Shown here piece after piece: positions 1 to 10,700 of a DNA stretch of 64,000 nucleotides (position 1 is its first letter; every line of letters starts with the position of its first letter). Under the pieces are notes generated by a model. That model was not told where the DNA came from. It ran no database searches and saw only the letters and a program-made list of their open reading frames with translations. The position numbers and the translations under genes are program-made. Source of the stretch: Gammaproteobacteria bacterium (GTDB lineage Bacteria > Pseudomonadota > Gammaproteobacteria > Coxiellales > Coxiellaceae); NCBI GenBank assembly GCA_030425685.1, contig JAUIAD010000001.1:342277-406276 (forward strand), in the 5' to 3' direction.

Positions 1-1140
1 CAAGCTTGGTATACCGTTGCAGGTGTTAATTTGTTAACCATAGGCTCTTTAAGCCTTGTTGGTCAGCCTTATGTTTACAAATTTTTGTGGGCGCCGCTGA
101 TGGATCGCTTTGTGCCGCTAAAAATCGGACGGCGGCGTGGGTGGATTTTCTTGATGCAAATTGCCTTGGTGATTGGTTTGGTGGTGATGGCTTATATGCA
201 CCCTAAAACACACCCGTGGTGGTTAGCGGCGGTTGCGTTAGGGGTGGCTTTCTTTTCGGCTTCGCAGGACATCGCCATTGATGCGTATCGTGTGGATGTG
301 TTGCGTTCTAAAGAGCGCGGTTTAGGTGCGGCGGTAACGAATTTTGGTGGTCGTTTGGCAGTGTTAGTGGGTGGTGCTTTTGCGATGATTCTAGCTGCGC
401 AAATAGGTTGGCACGTGACCTATTTAATTATGGCTGCTTTGATGTTGCTGGAAATTATTATTACGTTCTGGTCGCCACGCCCAGAGCAAAATGTTTCGCC
501 GCCAAAAACGTTAAGTGGAGCTGTGGTTGAACCGGTGCGTAACTTTATTAAACGTAGTAATTGGATTGCTTTGTTAGTCTTTATTGTGATTTATAAGTTG
601 TGTGATGCTTTTGCTTTTTCTTTAAATACTACTTTTTTATTGCGTGGCGTGCATTTTACCTTAGAAGAAGTGGGTGTGATTTACAAAGTGGTTAGTATTG
701 TTGCCTTGTTGGTGGGTAGTTTTGTCGGTGGCATTTGGATGCGGCGATTAGGTTTATTTCGCTCGCTACTTTATTTTGGTGTTTTGCAGGCGGTTGCCAA
801 CTTAGCGTATATGGCGTTGGCTTTGGTTGGTAAGAGCTATACAGTGATGGCCACCTCCGTTTTTGCTGAGTATTTTTGTAGTGGTTTAAGTACGGTCGCC
901 TTTATTGCCTTTTTAATGTCGTTGTGTGACCGTCGTTATTCCGCCTCGCAGTATGCGCTTTTTTCAGCGTTTATGGCCATTGGGCGTGTTTTTGTTGGCC
1001 CTGAAGCCGCTTTAATGGTTGAGCATTTTGGCTGGGCGACATTTTATTTTATTACGTTCTTAATCGGTATGCCGCCACTGGTGATGTTGATGTGGCTTAA
1101 GCGGCGCATGGACTTTAATGTTGCGGAAGCTATTGGCTAG
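1..1140 (+). CDS. ampG: AmpG-family muropeptide permease, 5' end outside window
   Basis: This is the C-terminal ~379 residues of an MFS permease. The frame is open to base 1 (reading QAWYTVAGVN before the first possible TTG at 31), so the start lies upstream of the window. The segment VGQPYVYKFLWAPLMDR followed by GRRRGW is the hallmark of AmpG. AmpG imports GlcNAc-anhydroMurNAc muropeptides across the inner membrane for cell-wall recycling. About ten membrane helices are visible. SASQDIAIDAYRVD matches the conserved internal loop of the family. The protein ends with a short basic tail (KRRMDFN). Family assignment is strong; substrate is inferred from the family. Confidence 0.9.
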   Translation, partial: QAWYTVAGVNLLTIGSLSLVGQPYVYKFLWAPLMDRFVPLKIGRRRGWIFLMQIALVIGLVVMAYMHPKTHPWWLAAVALGVAFFSASQDIAIDAYRVDVLRSKERGLGAAVTNFGGRLAVLVGGAFAMILAAQIGWHVTYLIMAALMLLEIIITFWSPRPEQNVSPPKTLSGAVVEPVRNFIKRSNWIALLVFIVIYKLCDAFAFSLNTTFLLRGVHFTLEEVGVIYKVVSIVALLVGSFVGGIWMRRLGLFRSLLYFGVLQAVANLAYMALALVGKSYTVMATSVFAEYFCSGLSTVAFIAFLMSLCDRRYSASQYALFSAFMAIGRVFVGPEAALMVEHFGWATFYFITFLIGMPPLVMLMWLKRRMDFNVAEAIG

Positions 1141-1158
1141 TTTGAAGCGTAGCAGAGT

Positions 1159-2130
1159 TTACTGCAAACAGCATTTCTTGTATTTTCTGTTGCTGCCACA
1201 AGGGCATGGGGCATTGCGACCTATTTTTGGTGTGTCTCGTATATAAGTGGTGCTAATTTCTGGCTCTTCTATCCAATCAAAATTACTTTCTTGATGGTCT
1301 GTGTAATAGTTATTGAATGGTTCGAATTTAAAAGTTTCGTCAGGGTCATTAAAGCATGCCCACCAACTTAACTCATTGATGACATCGTCCACTAGTGTCA
1401 TATGGTTGTTGTTATAAAGCTCGTAATCTAATGTGGCTTCTTTTCCTGAGGTTATCACTTCATCAACCCACTCCATATCAAAAAGATCTGTTTTTACCCT
1501 TTCTTCTTTAAAAGCTTTTTGTATATCGGTATAGATTTCATCGGGGTATAGATAGCAAGCAGTATATATCAGGTCGGTTGTTGCATCTGCATTGTTGAGG
1601 AAGGTTGGGTGGTTAAGTAATTCTTTGAAATAATTTAATACATAAGAGCGCTCTAGTATGTTTTCTTTTACTAGCAGTGATAGTGTTAATATGGCTGCAC
1701 TTCTTGAATAGTGGTACGTATTAGTGTTTTCGATGAGCGATTGCAGTTCTTTTAGGTTATTATTGTATAGAGAGGCTAAAATGCGGTGAAAGCTTTCAGT
1801 AATAGAGTCCCCCAGTAGTTCATCGGGCCAATCGCCTGGTAGGCTAGCAATTTTGATTGCGAGTGAAAATGCGCGTTTTTCACGAAAACTAGCAAGCAGA
1901 AATAGTGCATAGATATGGCCAAAGAAGTTCTCGCCCATAAGCGCTTCATAATTTTCCACGGTTTCTTCTAAAAGCGCCAGCAGTAGCGGTGTTATTTCCT
2001 CTTTTAGATCATGTGCTGCTTGAATAGCTGCTTCCGGGAATTCCCGTTTAAAATAGCGTAACTCAGCGATAATATCATCTGGTAAACTGAAATTGGAAGC
2101 TTCTGGAATGGATGTAGGGCTGTTTTCCAT
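1159..2130 (-). CDS. DUF1186 protein with C-terminal SEC-C zinc motif
   Basis: A helical-repeat protein of 323 residues. The middle matches the DUF1186 family ([46 protein letters not shown]). It ends in a SEC-C motif, [13 protein letters not shown], which binds one zinc in SecA and many unrelated proteins. A TTG at 2142 is possible, but its AGG forms a GAGG Shine-Dalgarno seven bases before the ATG at 2130, so the ATG is preferred. It is convergent with ampG, with an 18-base gap. The function of DUF1186 is unknown; SEC-C often mediates ribosome or protein contacts. Family call is confident, role is not. Confidence 0.85.
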   Translation of the reverse strand: MENSPTSIPEASNFSLPDDIIAELRYFKREFPEAAIQAAHDLKEEITPLLLALLEETVENYEALMGENFFGHIYALFLLASFREKRAFSLAIKIASLPGDWPDELLGDSITESFHRILASLYNNNLKELQSLIENTNTYHYSRSAAILTLSLLVKENILERSYVLNYFKELLNHPTFLNNADATTDLIYTACYLYPDEIYTDIQKAFKEERVKTDLFDMEWVDEVITSGKEATLDYELYNNNHMTLVDDVINELSWWACFNDPDETFKFEPFNNYYTDHQESNFDWIEEPEISTTYIRDTPKIGRNAPCPCGSNRKYKKCCLQ

Positions 2131-2312
2131 GATTTGCCTCAAAAAAATTTTTCATAGTGATATAAATATCTGCGGCTTGTCACTTAGAAGGTTTAGCGTT
2201 GCTAATTATTTTTTTAGTAATCACAATTGCCTTGAGGATACTAGCGCAAAAAAGTGTTTGTAACAAACATGTATGCAATTTGTTTGTGATTTAATGAATC
2301 TTTAAGTTTTAT

Positions 2313-3062
2313 CTGACGTTTCGCACCTGGCGGTGCGAAATCACGAATAGTGCAGAAGAACACATGCATTTTTCTCTAGGCGCCCTCCGGGTCCTGTCAC
2401 GGTGGGTTTATTTTGTCGTGCTCGCTTGCGCTGTGCGCGAAAAAATAAACCCACCGTGCCACCCCTCGGGCGCACCTAGCGGTTCATTTGAGCCATCAGG
2501 CAAGTAAAGCTATTCACACAAGCCGTGAATGATCAATTCTTACGAATATTTTTTTCACGCCTTCCAGCGAGCTAGAAGCACGGAGCTAAAGTAATCCATG
2601 GAGATGGACAGGCCAAGCTTGCAATGGGTTTGCTGCTTATTCCATGTCGTTAATGAACTTCAGACTGATGTTGATGGAAAACTTAAGAAGCTGGTTGTTA
2701 ATGTTGATGAAGTATTAAAACTTGTTATCAAGCATTTTGGTTCACGTGCTCAGGCTACTTATTTTTCTAGCGGATGATCCAGTTGAAAGAGCCTTTGCTT
2801 ATACTTTAGAAAAGGGGTTAATAAGACATAGGTATCAAAATGATCACTCGATGTAAAGAGTATGGCATGACTCGCCTGATGGCTCAAACGAACCGTCAGG
2901 TGCGTCCGAGGGGTGGCACGGTGGGTTTATTTTTTCGCGCACAGCGCAAGCGAGCACGATAAAATAAACCTACCGTGACAGGACCCGGAGGGCGCCTAGA
3001 GAAAAATACATGAGATCTTCTGTATTATTCATGATTTCGCACCGCTAGGTGCAAAATGTCAG
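2313..3062. mobile_element. 750-bp element with 188-bp terminal inverted repeats
   Basis: The left arm (2313-2500) and right arm (2875-3062) are inverted copies of the same 188-bp sequence with roughly 90% identity by eye. Each arm contains its own nested hairpins: a small TTTCGCACC/GGTGCGAAA stem, and a larger one built on CGGTGGGTTTATTTT and its complement around a GC-rich loop. The 374 bases between the arms hold a decayed coding fragment. The architecture suits a MITE-like or non-autonomous element, or two opposed copies of one repeat. No transposase or clear target-site duplication was identified. Confidence 0.6.
2560..2856 (+). pseudogene. Frameshifted ORF remnant inside inverted-repeat element
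   Basis: Protein-like reading is scattered over three frames. One frame reads KHGAKVIHGDGQAKLAMG near 2580-2630. A second gives VVNELQTDVDGKLKKL to a stop near 2779. A third reads ADDPVERAFAYTLEKGL to the TAA at 2854-2856. The pieces join naturally only if at least two frameshifts are repaired. The original protein was not recognised. It lies between the two arms of the inverted repeat and may be cargo or a captured host gene. Confidence 0.4.
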
Positions 3063-3135
3063 TTTTATTGCGTGTCTTGTAGTTTGTAATATGAAATCAC
3101 GTGGCTTGGATTTCTTCAATTACACGAGCTCGTGT

Positions 3136-6100
3136 TTAAGGAAAGGACTTGCGATTAATAGTGTAAAGCAAGTCGCCGCCGCTGCCGAGGTTACTGCTGC
3201 CTGTTTGTAGCTGCAATGCCCAGTTGGTTGCAAATAACCATCTTACTTCGAATAAGTTTATGGGGGTGACGAGGCCTCTGTTGTAACGGACATAGATGGT
3301 TGGTGTGATAAAACTGCCGACGACAAAAGCGCTTTGGTCAATGCCAAGTGGTGTGCCTAAGGCGTCTACCGCCATGGTTGCTTCTACACCGAGCTCGACA
3401 ATTCCTAGGCGCTGTTTAATGCGCTCAACGGTGCTGCCTACCCCTTTTGTATTGAGTGTTAACGCGCTTACCGCATTAATCATCATCGAGACGTTGCCGG
3501 GCGTATTATCATTGCTGGGTTGGTTGAAGAGAAGATAAGATAAAATATCACCTTGGGATAATTTTATGGGTGTCGAGAAAAGATTGACGACTGGTCGTCT
3601 GAGGGTGCCGGTAATGCTAACACCCACTTGTGCTTTGATCACTTGCATGGCAATGGTGGAAGAGGTGTCGTTAACGGTGACGTTGCGAGTTGCTTTGATT
3701 TGTAAGTGTGGATTGCTGAGCGGGTCTTGTAGGTACTGCACACCTGAGCCAGGTTCTATCGTTAGTGTTTTCCCTTGGGCGTCGTAGGAACCTTTAATTA
3801 AATCAAGGTGGCCAACACCGAAGGCAGCCGGTTGTTCCGCTTTTTTAGTAATATTTAATTCACCCGTAAGACGTGCGTTTAAACCGCGTGTGTCGACAAA
3901 TACTTTGTCCCCTAGTTTAATGTTAATATCCTGATTGATTAGCCAGGGTTTGTCTTCACTTTTTTTAGCGCCGATAATAATAACGTCATTGGGTAGGGTA
4001 GCTGTTTTGCTAAAGTCGACTGGTTTGATATCGGCACTTGGGATAGTAATGCGCCCTTTGATATCGATGGTTTTTCCTTTTACTTTAATGTCAAAATGCG
4101 GCGAGCAATATATTTTATATTCGATGGTGTTAGCGACTAAAATATTTTCGGCATTAATAGAGACGTGTGTTTGCATATCTTTAAAATCAACCTTTGTTTT
4201 GCCGGTAATTTGTAGGTTGTGATTATTTGATTCCGCATTAATGGTGTAGGCAACATTCTGTCCTTGTGCATTAATGCCTAACGACACATTTTTTAAGGTA
4301 ATTTTTAATTGTGGAATTTCGATATTGCCATTTTTTAATAATAGTGAAGATTGTAATTGTGGTTTGTAAACGGTTCCCGTTACTTCGAGTTGTCCTACCA
4401 GCTGTCCGCTTGGTTTTATTAAAGCCGGTGCCCAGACGTCTAGTAATTTCAGGTCTGAGAAGCTTAAATTGAGCGTGGCACTAATTTTTTGGTCTTCTGT
4501 TAGTGGAAATGAAATTAATCCTGGTAAATTAATAATGCCCGTTAAGCTATTGCCGGGTGAAAGGTTAATAGCGATCTGCCCTAACAACCCTGTTTTATTG
4601 AGGTCAGCATTAATATCAAATTTTTGATAGGTGCGGGTGGTGATAATGCCTTCTTTATTGAAATGAATTTTGCCATGTTGTGATAGTATTCTAACGCGTG
4701 CGGCGTGAATATGTTTTTGTATACCTTGCGCATGCAGATTAATATTAGCGCCACCCTCAATGCGTACTGGTGCTTTATGGGAAAAAAGGTGAATCCAAGG
4801 GTTAAGTTGTGCAAGTTTCCCATAAACGCTCGCTTCCCAGCCTTTTGTTTCATTCCAGCTGCCATTGATGCAGAGTTTGCTGTTATTGGAGAGCCAACAG
4901 CTAGTGGAAATTTCTGCGTCGTTTTTGGCAATAATAAGTTTGCTCGGTGATTGTAAAGCCCAGCGTCCAAATGTTTTTGATTGAATGGTTAGTGCGTTTA
5001 AAATGCCTTTCCATATTTCATTTTTTAGGCTGCCATGAAGTAGGGTGGTAATGGTAATAGGGTCTTGCTGTACCTTCTCTACCAGTATTTTGGCTTTTAT
5101 GCTGTGTGCATGTGGTGCGCCATGTGCTTGAATTTCTAAGCGCGAGAGATCAGCAGCACTTTTGTTTTGGTGTAAGACTTCCATATGATCGGCGGTTAAT
5201 TGAATATCGGAAGCTCTTTGCATAGAAGTATCAAGGTCAGCGGTTGCTTTTAGATTGGCAACTTTAACCCAGGGGGTATTTAGGTGGTGTGCTTCAATAT
5301 TGCCTTTAATAATAGGAGCTTTTGTAGGTCCTGTTATTTGTCCTGTACTGATGATTTTGCCGCGCAGTGGCGGTGATAGGTGGTGTAGATCTTGCGTTGC
5401 TATTTTCCAATGAAAATTCCAGTTGGCATGATGGTTGCCAATAGCGCTGATGGTGGTATTGGCGGTTTTTATTTCGGTGTCTAATTGAAACTGTGGAATT
5501 CTTTTTTTCCATGAGCCGGATGAAATAATTTTAGCATGTAGTATGGTTGGTAGTCTGGGATAAAATATATCGAGCTTGGCATTGTCTATGGCGAGATTCG
5601 TTTTCCATTTTAATATGGGATACCATTGCAGTGATATTGTGCCTGCAAGTTTGCCGTTAAGTATTTTTGCACGCTGGGTGGTTGCTGAGATGCTTTTTTC
5701 ATTACCCTGGCCAGTCATTTGCCAATTCATATTTTTGCTGGTGACAGCAAGGCTAAAGCGATAATTTGTTATTTTTCCTTTTAATTTTAGGTTTGCTTGC
5801 ATTGGGTGGGGGTGTGCCAGTGATGTAATAATTTGCCCAGAAATTTTATCGCTGACTAGATTTAAGTTTTTAATTTTTACGGATTGAATGTAGCTTATTT
5901 TATGATTGCTATCGTCTTCAATATTTATTTTTGCAAGGTTTGCCATATGAATTGATAGTGTTAAGGGTAGGTGTAGTTTGTCTAGTTCGAAGCCTTTGCT
6001 TTTTTGATCTTCTGTTGTTTCTTTTAATTCTATTTGGATGTCGTTGGCAGTAAGGTGGTAAAGGGTGATTTTTTTTATCAGCAAGCTAAATATATTGGTG

Positions 6101-6333
6101 CGCAGGGTTAGATTCTTTATAGAAATATCTGCGCTACTGGTGTTGTATTCTAAGCCGGTTATATAAATATTTTTTATAAAGCTGCCTTTAATTTTTTTAA
6201 TATGTAATTGTGGTATAGTTTTCTGCGTTATTTTAACAACAGTTTGAAATCCCAATGGTGTTATTAAAAATACTATGCACAGTGCAATAAGCAATATAAA
6301 TGAGAGCGAAATGCGGACTAACCAACGTATCAT
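3136..6333 (-). CDS. tamB: TamB, inner-membrane-anchored lipid/OMP assembly protein
   Basis: TamB spans the periplasm and works with TamA in outer-membrane assembly and phospholipid transport. This 1065-residue protein has an N-terminal signal-anchor helix (about residues 7-26) followed by a long beta-rich region of the AsmA-like/TamB type. It ends in the conserved TamB C-terminal domain (GHLDLIKGSYDAQGK, LSQGDILSYLLFNQP, GNVSMMINAVSALTL, then VEATMAVDALGTPLG). It is shorter than the ~1259-residue E. coli protein but complete at both ends. Its ATG overlaps the tamA TGA as ATGA, indicating translational coupling. Position directly after tamA confirms identity. Confidence 0.93.
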   Translation of the reverse strand: MIRWLVRISLSFILLIALCIVFLITPLGFQTVVKITQKTIPQLHIKKIKGSFIKNIYITGLEYNTSSADISIKNLTLRTNIFSLLIKKITLYHLTANDIQIELKETTEDQKSKGFELDKLHLPLTLSIHMANLAKINIEDDSNHKISYIQSVKIKNLNLVSDKISGQIITSLAHPHPMQANLKLKGKITNYRFSLAVTSKNMNWQMTGQGNEKSISATTQRAKILNGKLAGTISLQWYPILKWKTNLAIDNAKLDIFYPRLPTILHAKIISSGSWKKRIPQFQLDTEIKTANTTISAIGNHHANWNFHWKIATQDLHHLSPPLRGKIISTGQITGPTKAPIIKGNIEAHHLNTPWVKVANLKATADLDTSMQRASDIQLTADHMEVLHQNKSAADLSRLEIQAHGAPHAHSIKAKILVEKVQQDPITITTLLHGSLKNEIWKGILNALTIQSKTFGRWALQSPSKLIIAKNDAEISTSCWLSNNSKLCINGSWNETKGWEASVYGKLAQLNPWIHLFSHKAPVRIEGGANINLHAQGIQKHIHAARVRILSQHGKIHFNKEGIITTRTYQKFDINADLNKTGLLGQIAINLSPGNSLTGIINLPGLISFPLTEDQKISATLNLSFSDLKLLDVWAPALIKPSGQLVGQLEVTGTVYKPQLQSSLLLKNGNIEIPQLKITLKNVSLGINAQGQNVAYTINAESNNHNLQITGKTKVDFKDMQTHVSINAENILVANTIEYKIYCSPHFDIKVKGKTIDIKGRITIPSADIKPVDFSKTATLPNDVIIIGAKKSEDKPWLINQDINIKLGDKVFVDTRGLNARLTGELNITKKAEQPAAFGVGHLDLIKGSYDAQGKTLTIEPGSGVQYLQDPLSNPHLQIKATRNVTVNDTSSTIAMQVIKAQVGVSITGTLRRPVVNLFSTPIKLSQGDILSYLLFNQPSNDNTPGNVSMMINAVSALTLNTKGVGSTVERIKQRLGIVELGVEATMAVDALGTPLGIDQSAFVVGSFITPTIYVRYNRGLVTPINLFEVRWLFATNWALQLQTGSSNLGSGGDLLYTINRKSFP

Positions 6334-8066
6334 ATCAATGGCCCCATACTAAATTGTACCATCCAAGGTTTGTTGTGTTGCGTGATGGCTTGTGCCACGC
6401 TTAATTCTAGTGTTCCAATCGGTGAATCGTAGACAAGTGCTGGGCCGACGCCGATGTTCATGTCGCCCCAATGAAAGTTATTATCAACTTGCCCGGTGTC
6501 AATAAAGCCAGCAATATAGAGGTCTTTCCAGATGCGCTGTTGTACTTCAAAACTTAACACAACTTTTTCCTTCCCCGGACCAATGCCGTTAAACTCATAG
6601 CCGCGTACACTGAGGGCGCCACCGGCAAAAAGCTGTAATGACAGTGGTAGGTTTTCAATATTATCAATTTTTGTTTTTCCTACAGAACCGTGGGCAATAA
6701 AACGTGTGCGCCGATCAAAGATGCTAACGAGTCCTTTGGCAACAATCTCTCCTTGGAGAAAGCTGTTTTTCGAGCCAACATTTTGGCTGGCGGCAGCGGC
6801 GGTAAGCATTATTTTGTAGCCATACTTGGGGGCAAAAAGGGTTGGGTGTGTGTAAAAGCGTTCGAGAATAATGCGCGGATATAACGCGTCAGCATCGGTT
6901 CTTGGTAAGTTTTGTAAGCGATAGCGCTCCGTTAAATAATTAAGTGCTACGGTTAAGTTCCATTTATACACTTTGGTTTGGTATCTAACACTAGTTTGAA
7001 AGTTGTTACCTTCACCAGTGATTTGTTTAATGTTGGCAATACCGGTGGTGATTACAAAGCGATCCTGCGTTGGGTCGGGGCCGGGAATAATATAGTTTAT
7101 GGCGAGTTGGCTATTGGATTGTGCGCCGCGTAATAAAAATTTTAAAGAATGACCGTAGCTATTAATCCAGTGAAAGTCAGCGCTAATGAGACCGCGGGGG
7201 CCGGTGTTGCTGCCGTAACCAGCGCCAAAGGTGTAGCGTATTTGTGATTGCGGGTAAAGCAATATTTTCATCGGTACGCGCCGGTTTTTTGCTTTGCTGA
7301 CTTGTGGCACCATAACGACTTGTTGGAAGTAATCGGTTTTTGATAATTTACGGTGTGACTTTTCAACTTTCTTGTCTTCATAGGGTTGCCCTTCTTTGTA
7401 GCGTAAAAACTTGTTGAGAAAGCTGGTTCTAAAGGGTGATTTGCTAAAAACAGTTTTGCCAAAGGAATAGCGTGGGCCGGTTTGAAAGTGCATCACCACC
7501 TTGGTGGTATTATTATTTAAATTTACTGTGATATTGCTAATCGTGTATTTAGCTTCAAAGTAACCATAATCAGAGGCAATATCCACTAGCTTATCTTTTG
7601 CCTTCTCATAGTTTGGAGAGCTAAAATAGTCACCTTGCTTAACCGGAAATTTTTCTAGCGCTTTTTCAAATTCATGATTATGTTTTCCAGGCCCCGATAT
7701 TTTTATATCAACCGTGGTAAAGCGCAAGCGAGTGCCAGGCTCGATGCGAAAACTGGCATGCCACATTTTTCCTTTGCGGGTGATAGAGGGATAAATCGTC
7801 GGTTTGAAATAGCCGTAGGGTTTGATGGCCGCTTTAATCTCGTTGGGGATCTCAGCATAGAAATGCATGATAATGGGTACGCTGCTTTCACCGTGCAGTA
7901 GTTTTTTTTGCTCTTTGAGTCGTTTTTCAGTATTTTTGAGGGCTTCGCCCTTTAGGCCGGTAAGGTGAATTTCAATAGGTGATGGAGTTTCTGTGTCTTT
8001 CGTTTTGGACAACGCAATAACACAGAATAGCGACAAGCCTAGTACCCATAAAACGGAGGTTCTCAT
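6330..8066 (-). CDS. tamA: TamA, Omp85-family outer-membrane protein
   Basis: 578 residues, almost the length of E. coli TamA (577). An N-terminal signal peptide (hydrophobic residues ~5-20) is followed by POTRA-like domains (e.g. RFTTVDIKISGPG, YFEAKYTISNITV). A 16-strand barrel region follows, with the Omp85 VRGYEFNGIGPG motif in the lid loop and VGPALVYDSPIG near the C-terminus. It partners with TamB, encoded in the same operon with a 4-base overlap, in outer-membrane biogenesis. AGG lies directly against the ATG, so the initiation signal is weak. The divergent neighbour is the aldose epimerase. Confidence 0.93.
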   Translation of the reverse strand: MRTSVLWVLGLSLFCVIALSKTKDTETPSPIEIHLTGLKGEALKNTEKRLKEQKKLLHGESSVPIIMHFYAEIPNEIKAAIKPYGYFKPTIYPSITRKGKMWHASFRIEPGTRLRFTTVDIKISGPGKHNHEFEKALEKFPVKQGDYFSSPNYEKAKDKLVDIASDYGYFEAKYTISNITVNLNNNTTKVVMHFQTGPRYSFGKTVFSKSPFRTSFLNKFLRYKEGQPYEDKKVEKSHRKLSKTDYFQQVVMVPQVSKAKNRRVPMKILLYPQSQIRYTFGAGYGSNTGPRGLISADFHWINSYGHSLKFLLRGAQSNSQLAINYIIPGPDPTQDRFVITTGIANIKQITGEGNNFQTSVRYQTKVYKWNLTVALNYLTERYRLQNLPRTDADALYPRIILERFYTHPTLFAPKYGYKIMLTAAAASQNVGSKNSFLQGEIVAKGLVSIFDRRTRFIAHGSVGKTKIDNIENLPLSLQLFAGGALSVRGYEFNGIGPGKEKVVLSFEVQQRIWKDLYIAGFIDTGQVDNNFHWGDMNIGVGPALVYDSPIGTLELSVAQAITQHNKPWMVQFSMGPLI

Positions 8067-8213
8067 CCTATTGATTATAACCTGAAAATTACGGCTTAAT
8101 GAAATATAATCAAGTTGTTGCTAGCTATTTGTGATCGCTGCAAAGCTCGCTGGAGCAAAAAGTTATAATCAAATAGATAAATATTAAAGTTAAAGTAGTT
8201 TGGAGGTCCTTTT

Positions 8214-9152
8214 ATGCCCGCTGATGAACATTCTATCAATGGTTTCGATGCTTATACGATTCGCTCAGCAGATGGCGGTTCTTTTGTGACTTGCGTGCCG
8301 GAGCGTGGTGGAATTTTGACCTCTATTGTTATGCCGGGTGGTGAGGCGCCGCGTGAATTGCTTTATCATCATGATTTTTTGTGGAATGAGACTATTGATG
8401 ACTTGCCCGGGGCGTGGCCATTTTGTTTTCCTGTTTGTGCACGTTTGGAACGAGATGGTCAGGTAGGTGTCTATAATTACGACGGTCAACAGTATCATTT
8501 GTCAATTCATGGTTTTGCTTGGCAGTTGCCTTGGGATATTGAGTTGGATGCGGATGATATGTTTACCTTGGTATTGCGTGATAATGAGCAGACGCGTCAA
8601 CAGTATCCTTTTGAGTTTGAAATCCGTTTGCAGTATAAGATTGAGGACGGGCGCCTGCTTTGTCGACAAACGTATACCAATCGAGGTAACAAGGCGATGC
8701 CTTATAATGCCGGTTTTCACCCTTATTTTTTAACGCCAATACCGCAAATGGGCAAAGCTAACGTTTCTTTAAACTATAATCCGCAGCGCCGTTTTGTCTA
8801 TAATGATCGTTTGACGGATATTGTGGGTGAAACGGATTGTTTTGCTACGCCGGTCTCTATTGCCACTGCGGAAATTAATGAACAATTGACGCAAGTTGGT
8901 GCGGATAAAACCGCTTTCTTAACGTTTCCTGATGGTGACAAGATTGAAATGACGGCAGAAGGTGTTGAGGATGAAGATTTATTTCCTTTTATTCAGCTTT
9001 ATACCATGGCGGAAAAGCCGTTTTTCTGTATTGAGCCGTGGATGGGGCAGCCAAATGCGATGAATAGTGTGCTGGGTATGCGTTGGTTAGAGCCGGGGCA
9101 GTCGGAGCAGGGTTTGCTGCATTTAAAGCTTCATCCTAACAAAACGTCATAA
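8214..9152 (+). CDS. Aldose 1-epimerase family (mutarotase) protein
   Basis: 312 residues with the galactose-mutarotase beta-sandwich motifs. HGFAWQLPW carries the first active-site histidine, FHPYFL the second, and CIEPWMGQPNAMN the catalytic glutamate. The EPW form resembles the LacX/GalM-like branch rather than the YeaD hexose-6-phosphate branch. It would interconvert alpha and beta anomers of a sugar in the cytoplasm; the exact sugar cannot be read from sequence. Shine-Dalgarno GGAGG sits eight bases before the ATG. A hairpin terminator follows before gltX. Confidence 0.85.
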   Translation: MPADEHSINGFDAYTIRSADGGSFVTCVPERGGILTSIVMPGGEAPRELLYHHDFLWNETIDDLPGAWPFCFPVCARLERDGQVGVYNYDGQQYHLSIHGFAWQLPWDIELDADDMFTLVLRDNEQTRQQYPFEFEIRLQYKIEDGRLLCRQTYTNRGNKAMPYNAGFHPYFLTPIPQMGKANVSLNYNPQRRFVYNDRLTDIVGETDCFATPVSIATAEINEQLTQVGADKTAFLTFPDGDKIEMTAEGVEDEDLFPFIQLYTMAEKPFFCIEPWMGQPNAMNSVLGMRWLEPGQSEQGLLHLKLHPNKTS

Positions 9153-9165
9153 ATTAGCCTATGAT

Positions 9166-9189
9166 AAGGCGGCGCCATTTGCCGCTTTT
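9166..9189 (+). terminator. Rho-independent terminator after aldose epimerase
   Basis: A GCGGC/GCCGC stem with a seven-base loop is followed by TTTT. It stands 14 bases after the epimerase stop and ahead of gltX, so the two genes are probably separate units. Confidence 0.6.
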
Positions 9190-9272
9190 CAGTAAGCATG
9201 ATAAATTGTGCAGTTGAATATTTGCTTCCACTGCATTTTTTTATCAAATCAATTAGATAGGTTTTATTTCCC

Positions 9273-10700
9273 ATGACAACTTCCACAAACAATCCTATAC
9301 GCACGCGCTTTGCGCCAAGTCCGACTGGTTATTTGCATGTTGGCGGTGCGCGCACGGCATTATTTAGTTGGCTTTTTGCTAGACAGCATAAGGGCACGTT
9401 TATTTTACGTATTGAGGACACCGATCGTGAGCGCTCAACGGAGGCCTCTATTCAAGCGATTTATGACGGTATGGATTGGTTAGGTTTGGACTATGATGAG
9501 GGTCCATTTTTGCAGACCGAGCGTTTTGATCGTTATAAAGAAATGATTCAGCAGCTATTAGCATCGCAACAAGCGTATCGTTGTACGTGTTCGAAAGAAC
9601 GGTTAGAAAAATTGCGTGAGGAGCAAAAACAAAATAAAGAGAAACCTCGTTATGATGGTCATTGTCGTGATTTAGATATTGCTGACGAAGGGCAGGATTT
9701 TGTTATTCGTTTTCGTAATCCACAAGAGGGTGAGGTTACCTTTGATGATATGATTCGTGGTTCTATTACGGTGAATAATGCTGAACTGGATGATTTAATT
9801 ATTGCGCGTAGCGATGGGACGCCAACTTATAATTTTACCGTCGTTATTGATGACTGGGATATGAAAATTACGCACGTTATTCGTGGGGATGATCATATTA
9901 ATAATACCCCGCGACAAATTAATATTTTAAAAGCGCTTGGTGCAGAGTTACCAATTTACGGTCATGTGCCGATGATTTTAGGTGGTGATGGTAAGCGTTT
10001 ATCAAAGCGTCATGGTGCAGTGAGTGTGTTGCAATACCGTGAGGATGGTATTTTGCCAGAGGCTTTAGTGAACTATCTGGTGCGTTTAGGTTGGTCTTAT
10101 GGCGATCAGGAGATTTTTTCACGCGAAGAAATGATTGAGTATTTTGACGTGAATGCTATTAGTCGCTCTCCAGCTGCATTTAACCAAGATAAATTATTAT
10201 GGCTTAATCAGCATTATTTAAAAACCTTAAGTCCACTGTTGGTAGCTGGTGCTTTTAAAGCGCAGTTGGCAACGTTGGATGTAAATATTGATAACGGGCC
10301 TAGTGTTGAAAGTGTTATCCGCGTGCAAGCTGAGCGGACTAAAACTTTAGTTGAAATGGCTGAGCGTAGTGAATATTTTTATAAAGATTTTGATTGCTTT
10401 GATGAAAAAGCAGCGCGAAAAAATTTAAAGCCTGCTATTGCTGAATCATTAATGATGGTGCAAGAGCGTTTAGCAGCGTTGTCTGCGTGGGATAAAGAAG
10501 CTATTCATGAAGTGGTTGTTAATGTTGCCGAAGAGCGTGAGTTAAAGCTTGGTAAGTTAGCGCAGCCTATTCGTGTTGCGGTAACAGGCAATACGGTGTC
10601 GCCACCGATTGATATTACTTTGCAGTTAATTGGTAAAGAGCGGGTGTTAAAACGCTTGGCACATGCGGCTGAGTTTGCCCGTCAACAAACAGTGGAATAA
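9273..10700 (+). CDS. gltX: Glutamyl-tRNA synthetase
   Basis: 475 residues, normal GltX length. The class I HIGH-type signature lies in [19 protein letters not shown] and the KMSKS-type loop in [11 protein letters not shown]. The intervening [20 protein letters not shown] is typical of bacterial GluRS. The C-terminal anticodon-binding helical domain is complete. The enzyme charges tRNA-Glu with glutamate in the cytoplasm. A remnant of pcm begins immediately at its stop codon. An AGG upstream of the ATG gives a weak ribosome site. Confidence 0.97.
   Translation: MTTSTNNPIRTRFAPSPTGYLHVGGARTALFSWLFARQHKGTFILRIEDTDRERSTEASIQAIYDGMDWLGLDYDEGPFLQTERFDRYKEMIQQLLASQQAYRCTCSKERLEKLREEQKQNKEKPRYDGHCRDLDIADEGQDFVIRFRNPQEGEVTFDDMIRGSITVNNAELDDLIIARSDGTPTYNFTVVIDDWDMKITHVIRGDDHINNTPRQINILKALGAELPIYGHVPMILGGDGKRLSKRHGAVSVLQYREDGILPEALVNYLVRLGWSYGDQEIFSREEMIEYFDVNAISRSPAAFNQDKLLWLNQHYLKTLSPLLVAGAFKAQLATLDVNIDNGPSVESVIRVQAERTKTLVEMAERSEYFYKDFDCFDEKAARKNLKPAIAESLMMVQERLAALSAWDKEAIHEVVVNVAEERELKLGKLAQPIRVAVTGNTVSPPIDITLQLIGKERVLKRLAHAAEFARQQTVE

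Noticed and set aside
4581..4970. ORFs on both strands inside tamB (4581-4970, 4705-4950 and others)
   Set aside because: They lie within the continuous TamB frame and show no independent motif or start signal.
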